Assembly (NCBI GenBank): GCA_910580195.1
Contig: CAJTWA010000020.1
Span: 1 to 21,831, forward strand
Direction: 5' to 3'
DNA length: 21,831 bases
From: an uncultured Lachnospiraceae bacterium
Lineage (GTDB): Bacteria > Bacillota > Clostridia > Lachnospirales > Lachnospiraceae
The number at the start of each line of letters is the position of its first letter. Positions within the stretch are counted from its first letter, which is position 1. The notes under the pieces were generated by a model. It was not told the DNA's origin. It saw only the letters and a list, made by a program, of their open reading frames with translations, and made no database searches. Shown here one piece after another: positions 1 to 6,741 of the stretch. Made by a program: the position numbers and the translations under genes.

Positions 1-228
1 AACATTTCCCTCTGTATCTTCTTTGGAGAGGTTCACGGATGGAGTGGGGATTTCCTCATTGCCACATTCCATACTGTAAACATGGAGGCTTGCGGCTTCT
101 GCTGCCATACGTGCAGCTTCTTCCAGATTATCCCCAACACTGATACATCCGGGTAAATCAGGGAAGTAGATACTGTATGAGCCGTCTGTTGATGGTTCAA
201 AGACTGCAAGATAAGTTAATTTCTGCAT
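1..228 (-). CDS. hicB: HicB-type antitoxin, partial at the window edge
   Basis: Antitoxin of a type II HicAB module; HicB proteins neutralise the HicA mRNA interferase and usually repress their own operon. The frame begins with ATG at 228 after a GAAAGGAG ribosome site and stays open for 76 codons to the window edge, so the C-terminus is not seen. The N-terminus reads MQKLTYLAVFEPSTDGSYSI and continues with YFPDLPGC and a GDNLEEA stretch, the typical partially degraded RNase H-like fold of HicB. It follows hicA with a 15-nt gap on the same strand, the usual toxin-first order. Whether it has the C-terminal DNA-binding domain (HTH or RHH) cannot be seen here. Confidence 0.9.
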   Translation of the reverse strand, partial: MQKLTYLAVFEPSTDGSYSIYFPDLPGCISVGDNLEEAARMAAEAASLHVYSMECGNEEIPTPSVNLSKEDTEGNV

Positions 229-243
229 AAATTACGCTCCTTT

Positions 244-450
244 CTATGAGAACCGCAGACAGTAGGGATATTTCAGACCCGCCTGTTTGTAAATGCTGTT
301 TAGTGTTCCCGGTTTTAAGTCCCCGTTGTGATTTGGTATTGTGACTTTTCCGGGCTTTGTTGGGTGCTTTAGGTTTATGTGGGAGCCTTCCTGATTGGTG
401 GTGTACCATCCATCTTTGCGAAGCACCTTTAGTATTTCTCGGACCGTCAT
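244..450 (-). CDS. hicA: HicA-type mRNA interferase toxin
   Basis: Small toxin (68 residues) of the HicA family, which has a dsRBD-like fold and cleaves mRNA. The sequence shows the family core: an N-terminal helix (TVREILKVLRKDGW), then QEGSH with the conserved catalytic histidine, then LKHPTKPGKVTIPNH and GTLNSIYKQAGL. Length is normal for the family. ATG at 450 is preceded by AAGGAAG and a near-consensus promoter, and hicB follows after 15 nt, so the two are co-transcribed. The residues around the histidine are intact, so the toxin is probably functional if hicB is complete beyond the window. Confidence 0.93.
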   Translation of the reverse strand: MTVREILKVLRKDGWYTTNQEGSHINLKHPTKPGKVTIPNHNGDLKPGTLNSIYKQAGLKYPYCLRFS

Positions 451-473
451 ATTGTGTCTTCCTTATATTATGT

Positions 474-528
474 ATTATACGCCTTACTTATGCGTATGCC
501 AATGGTTTTTGCGCATAAATTATGCGCA
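474..528 (-). promoter_or_regulatory. hicAB promoter with two related operators
   Basis: Reading the minus strand, a -35 box TTGGCA (497-502) and -10 box TATAAT (474-479) are separated by exactly 17 nt. Two dyads surround them. Positions 510-528 form a perfect 19-bp palindrome, TGCGCATAA-A-TTATGCGCA on the plus strand, just upstream of the -35. Positions 478-496 form a looser copy with arms TACGC/GCGTA, filling the spacer and touching the -10. Their centres are 32 bp apart, about three helical turns. HicB proteins autoregulate, so these are likely HicB operators; that role is inferred. Confidence 0.8.
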
Positions 529-1386
529 TTTTTACAGAGCATAGGATAGAAAACAGACTGGCAGCAGGAAATAATGGAATCCCCACAAATGGGGAAAGCG
601 TAAAAGTGTACCGCCTATTGCCGTCTTGCATTTTACCAGACGTTACCAAAACACAGAGCCGCTATTGACCGCTTAAAGGTTCGATTTGAAATGTAACCTT
701 GCAGAGTGGAGCCGCCCGGCCAGTACCCGGAATTTTCCGGGAGCAGATTTGAATCTGGACGGACATAGCCCCGATTTTCCGGGGGAATATATGCGGCTTT
801 TCTCTCTTGGGATGAGCAAAGGGGAGATATCCCCGGCGGCAATATCCCGATTTGAAATCGGAGTTTTGATTGTATCAGGTAAGAGCAAAATTGCGCCGAG
901 CGGTAGTTTCTCGATTTGAAATCGGTAAACCCGATAGCGACACGCCACAAGCCCCTATTTTGGATTGTAACGGCGTGGGCGCTTATTATCAGGTATGCCA
1001 GTACAAGCCCGGTATGGGGCAGATAGAGCCTTTACAGAGGGATTCTGACAGATAAATTTCACTTTTCCGCTCCATTCTCTGCCTGATAGGTAGTTTTGAG
1101 GATTTTGGGGATTTTGTTCCCAGCCATGCAACCTATAAAATGATTTTTCCCTATCAGGAGCCGGAACTACTCCCCCACTTTCTCCCCCTTACTCACCCAC
1201 TTTTCATAGAGGGGTGGGGGACTTGAGGGAGTAAAGAGAAAAGCCAGTAAAATCAAGGGCTGTGCTTTCTCCGCAGGGTGAGTGAGTAAAGGGCTTTTTC
1301 CAACTGATAAGACGGTAATGTGATGGCTATTCCTTATCAGGTTCGGGAGCCTGTGAGGTTTGGTTATTGTCACGGTTCATTGTTTT
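529..1386. other. Gene-poor region between the toxin modules
   Basis: I see no supportable gene in these roughly 860 bases. The open frames here read as low-plausibility protein, lack good ribosome sites and match no family I recognise. The stretch holds GC-rich dyads such as CCCGGAA-TT-TTCCGGG (726-741) and repeated GATTTGAAATC palindromes listed separately. Around 1150-1370 there are pyrimidine-rich and purine-rich blocks and two TATCAGG-containing stretches. It looks like decayed mobile-element DNA between the hicAB and yafQ modules. Confidence 0.5.
682..925. repeat. Four dispersed GATTTGAAATC-type palindromes
   Basis: A short dyad recurs four times within 245 bp: CGATTTGAAATG (682-693, half-degenerate), CAGATT-TG-AATCTG (744-757), CCGATTT-G-AAATCGG (847-861) and CGATTT-G-AAATCG (912-924). 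They share the core GATTTGAA and are spaced by about 60-105 bp. No coding frame explains them. They could be remnants of a repeat family or protein-binding sites; the sequence alone does not decide. Confidence 0.55.
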
Positions 1387-1659
1387 TCACATATTGAGTA
1401 AGTCGGCGTGTGTTCCAGTGCGGACAAGATATAATTCGTTACCATTAACACGATAAATCAAGAGCCAGTCAGGGGCAATGTGACACTCCCTTTCTCCTGC
1501 ATGATTGCCGGATAGGTTATGGTCACGGTTTTTTACTGGTAAAGGTGCAGGAATACGCAGGGTATCAAGTACGGATTGGAGCAGTTGCATATTGTAGCCA
1601 CGTTTCAAACACAACTTATAATCTCTCTTGAATTTGGTTGAACTGTTTAATTCTAACAT
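1387..1659 (-). CDS. yafQ: YafQ-family (RelE superfamily) mRNA interferase toxin
   Basis: A 90-residue toxin of the YafQ branch of the RelE superfamily, ribosome-dependent mRNA endonucleases. Residues matching the catalytic set described for Escherichia coli YafQ (H50, H63, D67, W68, H87) are all visible with a constant offset: H47, H60, D64, W65 and H84, in the segments NRDHNLSG, ECHIAPDWLLIYR and TGTHADLL. The N-terminus (ELNSSTKFKRDYKLCLKRGY) is also typical. ATG at 1659 lies 2 nt after the stop of the antitoxin gene, indicating translational coupling. Nothing suggests inactivation. Confidence 0.92.
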   Translation of the reverse strand: MLELNSSTKFKRDYKLCLKRGYNMQLLQSVLDTLRIPAPLPVKNRDHNLSGNHAGERECHIAPDWLLIYRVNGNELYLVRTGTHADLLNM

Positions 1660-1661
1660 GG

Positions 1662-1883
1662 CTATTCCTCTGACAACATGGCGAGGAAATCAGCGGTTGA
1701 ACCGTCAAAATGTTCTCCTGTGCCGTTGTCAATCATTGCCTGAACCTCTGCCATAGCTTCTAAAGTTTCTCTGTTTGGTGTTTCATCTGATAAAGATGCG
1801 CCTTGCAGATAAGGGATAACATAAAGCAATTTGGCATCTGATATTTGGTCTATTAGGTTTTTGGCTAGTTCACGATTGCTCAT
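1662..1883 (-). CDS. Antitoxin partner of the YafQ-like toxin
   Basis: A 73-residue acidic protein encoded immediately upstream of the toxin. I chose ATG at 1883 because AAAGGAAG sits 8 nt before it; the frame could also open at a GTG three codons earlier that overlaps this ribosome site. The N-terminal half (SNRELAKNLIDQISDAKLLY, then VIPYLQG) does not look like the ribbon-helix-helix of classical RelB/DinJ. The C-terminal half (MAEVQAMIDNGTGEHFDGS, then a leucine-containing tail) is the kind of acidic extended segment that wraps RelE-type toxins. Identity as antitoxin rests mainly on position and size. Confidence 0.8.
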   Translation of the reverse strand: MSNRELAKNLIDQISDAKLLYVIPYLQGASLSDETPNRETLEAMAEVQAMIDNGTGEHFDGSTADFLAMLSEE

Positions 1884-1960
1884 AATTTGCACTTCCTTTC
1901 ATGGTTATTGTATTCGGATTGATGAAGATTGTTATGCTGATGGCTGCTTAAAATCAACAA

Positions 1961-2470
1961 CTAAATCATACCCCATAGTAGATAATATTTTTTTGCATCT
2001 TCAAAACCGAAATTTTTTATGTTAAGCATTTTAGTAAGTCCTTGTGGCTTTAATCCGAGTTTATCAGCTATCTCTTTTTGAGTGGTTTTAGTTTCGAGCA
2101 TTATCTTTTTTATTTCAATTAAGATTTGCTCATTGTCTTTATAAGTAAAGTTAGTAAATGGTCTATCTGATAAAGCTGTATTCATGTTAGATACATTGTA
2201 ACTATTGGTTGATGATGTTACCCATTGACAGTTAATCGGGGAATATCCCTTATTACTGTCTATACGGTCAATAGTCAAGTTTTCATTGTAACCATGCCTT
2301 AAAGACCAGCCAAAGAAGTTTTGCCAGCCGTTATCTCCTAACCATTCATCACAAATAGTTATTCCTTTTGCTCCATACCATTGATAGTGTTGGTTGTTTG
2401 GATTATAACAACGCTGTTTCATACCAGAGCGGTCACTCTGATAGGGGCAAGTAACCCGACAATCTAGCAA
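1961..2470 (-). CDS. Phage-type HNH/AP2-like protein with C-terminal helix-turn-helix
   Basis: Resembles a family of phage and ICE proteins related to HNH homing endonucleases with AP2-like elements. Visible signatures: GMKQRCYNPNN, WYGAKGITICDEW, then GYNENLTIDRIDSNKGYSP and NCQWVT with following asparagines. After residue about 110 a second segment (TTQKEIADKLGLKPQGLTKM) reads as an XRE-like helix-turn-helix. The start is unsure: the frame opens with TTG at 2470 without a ribosome site, and an internal ATG at 2422 lies directly before KQRCYNPNN, also without a good one. The first 16 residues do not resemble the family, so the 5' end may be truncated or recombined. Likely a passenger gene of a decayed element. 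Confidence 0.6.
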   Translation of the reverse strand: MLDCRVTCPYQSDRSGMKQRCYNPNNQHYQWYGAKGITICDEWLGDNGWQNFFGWSLRHGYNENLTIDRIDSNKGYSPINCQWVTSSTNSYNVSNMNTALSDRPFTNFTYKDNEQILIEIKKIMLETKTTQKEIADKLGLKPQGLTKMLNIKNFGFEDAKKYYLLWGMI

Positions 2471-2529
2471 ATTGGGGGTATGCAGGTATTATAAACTTGC
2501 TGCCCCGGAAAGTAAAGAGGTAAAAGAAA

Positions 2530-2763
2530 TTGGAAACAATAAATACAGTGTTCCCCAATGAGGAAACATTTCAGAGGATTTATGCAGAGTGCCTTACAAC
2601 CACACCTCAGGCAACCGAAGCCATTAAAAGCAGCTATGCCGGAATGAATGATATGTTTGACAAATATCTTGCGGCAACCGAAGAATGGATGTTCCGCCAT
2701 GATTACCAGTGCGGCTATGAAGCGGCAATGAAAGCCTTGCAGAAAAGCGGTGTAACAGCATGA
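2530..2763 (+). CDS. Small hypothetical protein of an ICE/phage-type operon
   Basis: A 77-residue protein of unknown function, mostly helical, ending in HDYQCGYEAAMKALQKSG. It starts with TTG at 2530 behind an AGAGGT ribosome site about 10 nt upstream. Its stop overlaps the next start as ATGA, so it is the first visible gene of a tightly packed three-gene set. No catalytic motif is apparent. The small coupled genes followed by an integrase suggest cargo of an integrative element. Confidence 0.6.
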   Translation: METINTVFPNEETFQRIYAECLTTTPQATEAIKSSYAGMNDMFDKYLAATEEWMFRHDYQCGYEAAMKALQKSGVTA

Positions 2764-2975
2764 GTTTTAGCAAGTCCTTAGAACTGGAAGATATTCATTA
2801 CAAGTATAAGCGGCTTACTTCCCTTATCGCTATTTTGCAGATGTTTACCGCTGAAATCGTGGAAGTTGCTGGCGCACTGGCAGACAGCCTTACAAATGCT
2901 CTATTTGAGATTGAACTTGAAATGCAGGAGAACAACGACAAATTAAAAAGCATTGTATTGGGGGCGGAAGAATGA
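2760..2975 (+). CDS. Small hypothetical helical protein
   Basis: A 71-residue protein I do not recognise. It is almost entirely amphipathic helix, with a central alanine/leucine-rich stretch (MFTAEIVEVAGALADSL) and an acidic C-terminus. The start overlaps the upstream stop by 4 nt (ATGA) and its own stop overlaps the next start the same way, so translation of the three genes is probably coupled. Role unknown; it belongs with the element remnants. Confidence 0.6.
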   Translation: MSFSKSLELEDIHYKYKRLTSLIAILQMFTAEIVEVAGALADSLTNALFEIELEMQENNDKLKSIVLGAEE

Positions 2976-3274
2976 AAGAAGTTGTTGAAATGGCGTGTAT
3001 GCTGCTGGAAATGGGTACAGATACATACATGAAAAGCAAGTGCATGTTGCTGTCGGCAAGTAGAGAGCATCTGGGGGATAGACATTTTTTCGAGGTATTA
3101 TTGAACAGCGTAGAGAAGAAAAGGCAGTTGCCTATTGAGAATAAGGGAGGAAAACAGGAAATGAAAGTTGATGATATTAAGATTTATCCATGCTTTGCGG
3201 CGCATGAGCCGAAGCCGGAGAAGATGCAGGAGAAAGAACAGTATTTCGAGGAAACCGGGGCTTTACAGTCGTAG
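2972..3274 (+). CDS. Small hypothetical protein joined to a truncated ParB-like N-terminus
   Basis: An open frame of 100 residues that appears to hold two units. Residues 1-63 form an unknown protein beginning MKEVVEMACMLLEMG. From residue 64 the sequence MKVDDIKIYPCFAAHEPKP looks like the start of a separate small ICE/phage protein of ParB/sulfiredoxin-like type. That ATG at 3161 has its own AAGGGAGG ribosome site. The second unit ends abruptly at TGALQS plus a stop at 3272-3274, where this type of protein would be expected to continue, and integrase sequence begins about 20 nt later. I read this as a recombination junction that truncated the second gene. Confidence 0.5.
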   Translation: MKEVVEMACMLLEMGTDTYMKSKCMLLSASREHLGDRHFFEVLLNSVEKKRQLPIENKGGKQEMKVDDIKIYPCFAAHEPKPEKMQEKEQYFEETGALQS

Positions 3275-3289
3275 ATTATTCTTGGCAGC

Positions 3290-4002
3290 CGGGGCAGGAA
3301 TCCCAAAACTGGCGAATACTACGATTCAAAGAATAAGCGGTATATGTTCCGAAAGATGATTGACGGCGAGCGCATCACAATTACCGCTCCTGATCTGGTG
3401 GAATTGCGGAAACAGGAAAATGATTTGCTGTGCAGGATTGACCGGGGCAACAAGCTGAATACCAGAAATGCCAGAATGACATTGAACGCCTACTTTGATT
3501 TTTGGATGGAAACATTTGCAAAGAGCGGCAGGAAAGCCACAACTTGTACGAATTACAAATCATATTACAACACATACATCAAGAACACTATCGGGAAAAA
3601 GCAGATTGCAAAGATTACAAAGGCAGATTGCCAGAGAATCATTAACGAAATGGTTCAGGACGGCAAGAAACATTCTACCATGTCCAACCTGAAAAGCTGC
3701 CTGAATATCGTCTTTGAATGTGCCTTAGATGATGATATTATTATCAAGAATCCTGCAAAGAATCTACAAGTGCCGCAGACAGGGAGTAAGAAACGGACGG
3801 CCATAGAACAGCAGCAGATTGATTTGTTTATGGGCTATGTAAAGAATAGCGAGCGGTATTCATACAGTTATCCGGCGTTTGTTGTCCTGTTTAGAACCTT
3901 GGACACGCTTCTACATCCGTGGCACTGGACACATATACGCATCTGACAGAGGATAAAAAGAAAGAGCAGGAAGCAGTGGCGCAGACGGTCAGAATTTCAT
4001 AA
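3290..4002 (+). pseudogene. Broken tyrosine recombinase (phage/ICE integrase)
   Basis: Remnant of an integrase. The frame at about 3293-3892 encodes arm- and core-binding domains (GRNPKTGEYYDSKNKRYMFR, then RITITAPDLVELRKQENDLL, then LNAYFDFWMETFAKSGRKAT) up to PAFVVLF. There the sequence jumps, in another frame, to the C-terminal box LGHASTSVALDTYTHLTEDK (3898-4002), which carries the LGH histidine and the nucleophilic tyrosine and ends VRIS. A frame-shifting internal deletion at about 3892-3898 removed the segment expected to hold the catalytic Arg, Lys and HxxR. The N-terminus also lacks a start: the only in-frame ATG (3344) lies inside the homologous region. It cannot be active; it marks a past integration upstream of ylxM. 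Confidence 0.88.
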
Positions 4003-4150
4003 TAGCTGTGACAATTCTGTGACAAATTCGAGAAGAAAGACGGAAAAAGACAGACCATGATAAAAGTACCCTATCTGGCAGCAGTATTGATAGAAATAAG
4101 GATAACACAAGATGAAACAACACGAACAATAGTTCGTAAAGAAAAAACAC

Positions 4151-4179
4151 TTGACACTTCTCCTCATTTATAGTATGAT
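4151..4179 (+). promoter_or_regulatory. Promoter of the ylxM-ffh operon
   Basis: TTGACA (4151-4156) and TATGAT (4174-4179) with an exact 17-nt spacer form a near-consensus sigma-A promoter. Transcription should begin near 4185, giving a very short leader in which the AAGGTGA ribosome site (4184-4190) lies at or next to the 5' end. The -35 box contains a TTG that opens the ylxM reading frame, but that TTG cannot be the start codon because it lies upstream of transcription. Confidence 0.85.
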
Positions 4180-4195
4180 ACCCAAGGTGATAGCA

Positions 4196-4540
4196 ATGGA
4201 AAGAAAAGTCATGCAGACCTACCTCTACGATTTTTACGGGGAACTGCTTACAGACCACCAAAGAGATATTTACGAAGAGTTTGTGTTAGATGACTTGTCA
4301 CTGAGCGAGATTGCCCAAGAGGAGGGCATCAGCCGCCAAGGCGTCCATGATTTGGTAAAGCGCTGTGACAGGATACTGGAAGGGTATGAAGGGAAGCTGC
4401 ACCTATTGGAACGTTTTTTAAACACCAAGGAAAAGGTCAGCAAAATCCGGGCGCTCAGCCAGAATTACCGGAACCAGAAAGAAGCAGTGGTAATGGCGGA
4501 GATTGAGGCCATTTCCAATGAAATATTAGAGGAGTTATAA
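4196..4540 (+). CDS. ylxM: YlxM-like putative helix-turn-helix protein, SRP operon
   Basis: A 114-residue protein of the YlxM/p13 family, encoded next to ffh across Firmicutes and linked to signal recognition particle function. The start ATG at 4196 gives MERKVMQTYLYDFYGELLT, which fits the family N-terminus and has AAGGTGA just upstream. The central segment LSLSEIAQEEGISRQGVHDL is a sigma-region-4-like helix-turn-helix. The C-terminal third is helical and charged. It ends one base before ffh, whose AGAGGAG ribosome site lies within the last ylxM codons, so the pair is coupled. Confidence 0.92.
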   Translation: MERKVMQTYLYDFYGELLTDHQRDIYEEFVLDDLSLSEIAQEEGISRQGVHDLVKRCDRILEGYEGKLHLLERFLNTKEKVSKIRALSQNYRNQKEAVVMAEIEAISNEILEEL

Positions 4541-4541
4541 G

Positions 4542-5900
4542 ATGGCATTTGACAGCTTATCGGAAAAATTACAGAATGTGTTCAAATCCTTGCGGAGCAA
4601 AGGCCTTCTGACGGAAGAGGATGTAAAGGCCGCGTTGAAGGAAGTAAAGATTGCATTGTTAGAGGCAGATGTCAACTTTAAGGTAGTCAAGAAGTTTGTG
4701 AAATCTGTGCAGGAGCGGGCCGTAGGGCAGGATGTGATGAACGGCTTGAACCCGGGGCAGATGGTAATAAAGATTGTAAATGAGGAACTGGTTTCCCTGA
4801 TGGGCTCTGAAACCACCGAAATTGCATTAAAGCCGGGGGGAGAGATTACGGTCATCATGATGGCAGGCCTCCAAGGGGCCGGCAAGACCACCACCACCGC
4901 CAAAATCGCCGGGAAACTGAAGCAGAAGGGCAGGAAGCCTTTGCTGGCTGCCTGCGACATTTACCGCCCAGCCGCTATCCAGCAGCTGCAGATTAATGGG
5001 GAGAAGCAGGGCGTAGAAGTATTTTCCATGGGCGGTAGCCATAAGCCGGCCAATATTGCAAAGGCAGCCATAGAACATGCCAAAGCAAATGGCTGCAATG
5101 TAGTAATTTTAGATACCGCCGGCCGCCTCCATATTGATGAAGAGATGATGGAGGAGCTGAAGGAAATCAAGGGACAGGTGGAAGTCCACCAGACAATTTT
5201 AGTCGTAGATGCCATGACGGGGCAGGATGCAGTGAATGTTGCATCTATGTTTGAGGAAAAAATAGGCATTGACGGCGTTATCTTAACGAAGCTAGACGGC
5301 GATACCCGGGGCGGCGCAGCCTTGTCCATCCGTTCCGTAACGGGGAAACCCCTGTTATATGTGGGCATGGGGGAAAAGCTTTCTGATTTGGAGCAGTTTT
5401 ATCCCGAACGCATGGCGAACCGTATCCTTGGCATGGGGGATGTGCTGACGCTGATTGAAAAAGCGCAGGAAACCATCGACGAGGAAAAAGCCCGGGAACT
5501 GGAACAGAAGATGAAAAAGGCCGAGTTCGGCTTTGACGACTATTTGGAATCCATGAACCAGATGAAAAAAATGGGCGGCATTTCCAGCCTGCTCAGCATG
5601 ATGCCCGGGATTGGCGGGGCGCAGGTTGCAGAAATTGAAAATGCCATGGATGAGAAGAAAATGGCAAGGATTGAAGGCATTATTTATTCCATGACGCCCA
5701 AGGAACGGGCGAACCCTTCGGTTTTAAACCCCAGCCGGAAACGCAGGATTGCCAAAGGGGCCGGGGTAGATATCAGCGAAGTGAACCGCCTTGTAAAGCA
5801 GTTTGAGCAGAGCAGGAAAATGATGAAGCAGATGCCGGGCTTAATGGGCGGCAAAGGGAAACGCCGCGGAGGGTTTAAGCTGCCGTTTGGCCTAGGGTAA
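4542..5900 (+). CDS. ffh: Signal recognition particle GTPase Ffh (SRP54)
   Basis: The 452-residue GTPase of the bacterial signal recognition particle. It binds 4.5S/6S RNA and signal sequences of nascent membrane proteins and docks with FtsY. N domain: residues 1-100. G domain: P-loop GLQGAGKT at 109-116, DTAGR at 191-195 and TKLD at 249-252, all intact. M domain from about 300: methionine-rich, with the RNA-binding helix-turn region NPSVLNPSRKRRIAKGAGVD and a methionine/glycine/basic tail. Length is normal. It is the second gene after the strong promoter at 4151. Confidence 0.98.
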   Translation: MAFDSLSEKLQNVFKSLRSKGLLTEEDVKAALKEVKIALLEADVNFKVVKKFVKSVQERAVGQDVMNGLNPGQMVIKIVNEELVSLMGSETTEIALKPGGEITVIMMAGLQGAGKTTTTAKIAGKLKQKGRKPLLAACDIYRPAAIQQLQINGEKQGVEVFSMGGSHKPANIAKAAIEHAKANGCNVVILDTAGRLHIDEEMMEELKEIKGQVEVHQTILVVDAMTGQDAVNVASMFEEKIGIDGVILTKLDGDTRGGAALSIRSVTGKPLLYVGMGEKLSDLEQFYPERMANRILGMGDVLTLIEKAQETIDEEKARELEQKMKKAEFGFDDYLESMNQMKKMGGISSLLSMMPGIGGAQVAEIENAMDEKKMARIEGIIYSMTPKERANPSVLNPSRKRRIAKGAGVDISEVNRLVKQFEQSRKMMKQMPGLMGGKGKRRGGFKLPFGLG

Positions 5901-6144
5901 TTGATTTTGTTCCTATTTATAGAAATTACGCCCTGTAAAGCGCCCTCAGGGATGCAATGGGCTGCCCCAGCGAAGCAGGGGGATGAGGGGTTATGCCGCC
6001 AAGGCGGCTGTGCCAAAACCTCTCAATATTGAGGGGCAGGGAATTTGTGTGGGCTTGCCCACGCTGTCCAAAAAGCATGTAACAGGGCAGGAAGCTGCCG
6101 CTGGTTACAAATAAATAAGATTTAGAGAGCAGGAGGTGAAAACG
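5901..6144 (+). other. Hairpin-rich gap between ffh and rpsP
   Basis: No gene is visible. The stretch contains a run of short perfect or near-perfect dyads: GCCGCC-AA-GGCGGC, CCTC-TCAATATTGA-GGGG, GTGGGC-TT-GCCCAC and a longer imperfect one with outer arms GTAAC/GTTAC around GGCAG-GAAG-CTGCC. None is followed by a T-run, so none looks like a simple intrinsic terminator. It may be an untranslated leader of rpsP with regulatory or processing structure. The rpsP ribosome site AGGAGGTG is at its right end. Confidence 0.5.
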
Positions 6145-6387
6145 ATGGTTAAGATTAGGTTAAAGAGAATGGGAAAGAAGAAGGCTCCTTTCTATAGGAT
6201 TATTGTGGCTGACGCCAGGTCCCCAAGGGACGGTAAGTTTATCGAGGAAATCGGAACGTACGACCCGACCAAGGATCCAAGCGAATTTCATGTCAATGAA
6301 GAATTGGCTAAAAAATGGTTAGCAAATGGTGCACAGCCCACAGAAGTAGTAGGGAAGATCTTCAAAGCAGCCGGTATCGAAAAATAA
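6145..6387 (+). CDS. rpsP: Small ribosomal subunit protein bS16
   Basis: Ribosomal protein S16, 80 residues, needed for 30S assembly. The N-terminus MVKIRLKRMGKKKAPFYRII is diagnostic, followed by ADARSPRDGKFIEEIGTYDP. I chose ATG at 6145, 6 nt after AGGAGGTG; a GTG three codons earlier is part of that ribosome site and is not the start. It opens the rpsP-khpA-rimM-trmD group and lies 18 nt before khpA. Confidence 0.98.
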   Translation: MVKIRLKRMGKKKAPFYRIIVADARSPRDGKFIEEIGTYDPTKDPSEFHVNEELAKKWLANGAQPTEVVGKIFKAAGIEK

Positions 6388-6405
6388 TCTTCGTGAGGTG
6401 ACGTA

Positions 6406-6636
6406 ATGAGAGAATTGGTAGAAGTAATTGCGAAAGCACTTGTGGACTATCCGAATGAAGTTGCAGTTACAGAGACTGAGAATGAAAAATCCATTGTGAT
6501 AGAGTTACGTGTTGCCCAGGCAGATATGGGAAAGGTAATCGGAAAACAGGGACGAATTGCGAAGGCAATCCGTTCCGTTGTAAAAGCTGCAGCAGCGAAA
6601 AACGATAAAAAAGTGGTTGTAGACATTATGCAATGA
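6406..6636 (+). CDS. khpA: KH-domain RNA-binding protein KhpA
   Basis: A 76-residue single KH-domain protein (YlqC/KhpA family) that binds RNA and, in Gram-positive bacteria, acts with KhpB in RNA regulation and cell-envelope processes. The KH signature is MGKVIGKQGRIAKAIRSVVK, with the GxxG loop GKQG at 46-49. It starts at ATG 6406 behind GAGGTGA. Position between rpsP and rimM is the conserved Firmicutes arrangement. A strong hairpin with a T-run follows its stop. Confidence 0.96.
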   Translation: MRELVEVIAKALVDYPNEVAVTETENEKSIVIELRVAQADMGKVIGKQGRIAKAIRSVVKAAAAKNDKKVVVDIMQ

Positions 6637-6666
6637 CAATTTCTTTGTTTCAGAACTGCTTTCAAG

Positions 6667-6697
6667 AAATCACAGTGATGTTTCACTGTGATTTTTT
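6667..6697 (+). terminator. Intrinsic terminator or attenuator after khpA
   Basis: A 12-bp perfect stem, AAATCACAGTGA (6667-6678) with TCACTGTGATTT (6683-6694), encloses a 4-nt loop TGTT and runs into six T residues (6692-6697). It lies between khpA and rimM, inside what is usually one operon, so it may act as a partial terminator that lowers rimM-trmD expression relative to rpsP. The stem is AT-rich, so efficiency is uncertain. Confidence 0.8.
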
Positions 6698-6741
6698 AAT
6701 CCAAACACGCTCTAGGACAGAATACCCAGAAAGGAAAGAAA

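Noticed and set aside
686..950. Open frames on both strands in the 0.7-0.95 kb region
   Set aside because: Residue composition is unlike real protein and the frames follow palindromic repeats; no ribosome sites.
1167..1373. 68-codon minus-strand frame before the yafQ module
   Set aside because: Low-complexity proline/serine content, no clear ribosome site and no family recognised.
4151..4195. ylxM starting at TTG 4151
   Set aside because: The TTG is the first half of the -35 box TTGACA, upstream of the likely transcription start; ATG 4196 has the ribosome site and the family N-terminus.
6136..6144. rpsP starting at GTG 6136
   Set aside because: This GTG is part of the AGGAGGTG ribosome site; S16 begins MVKIRLKR at 6145.
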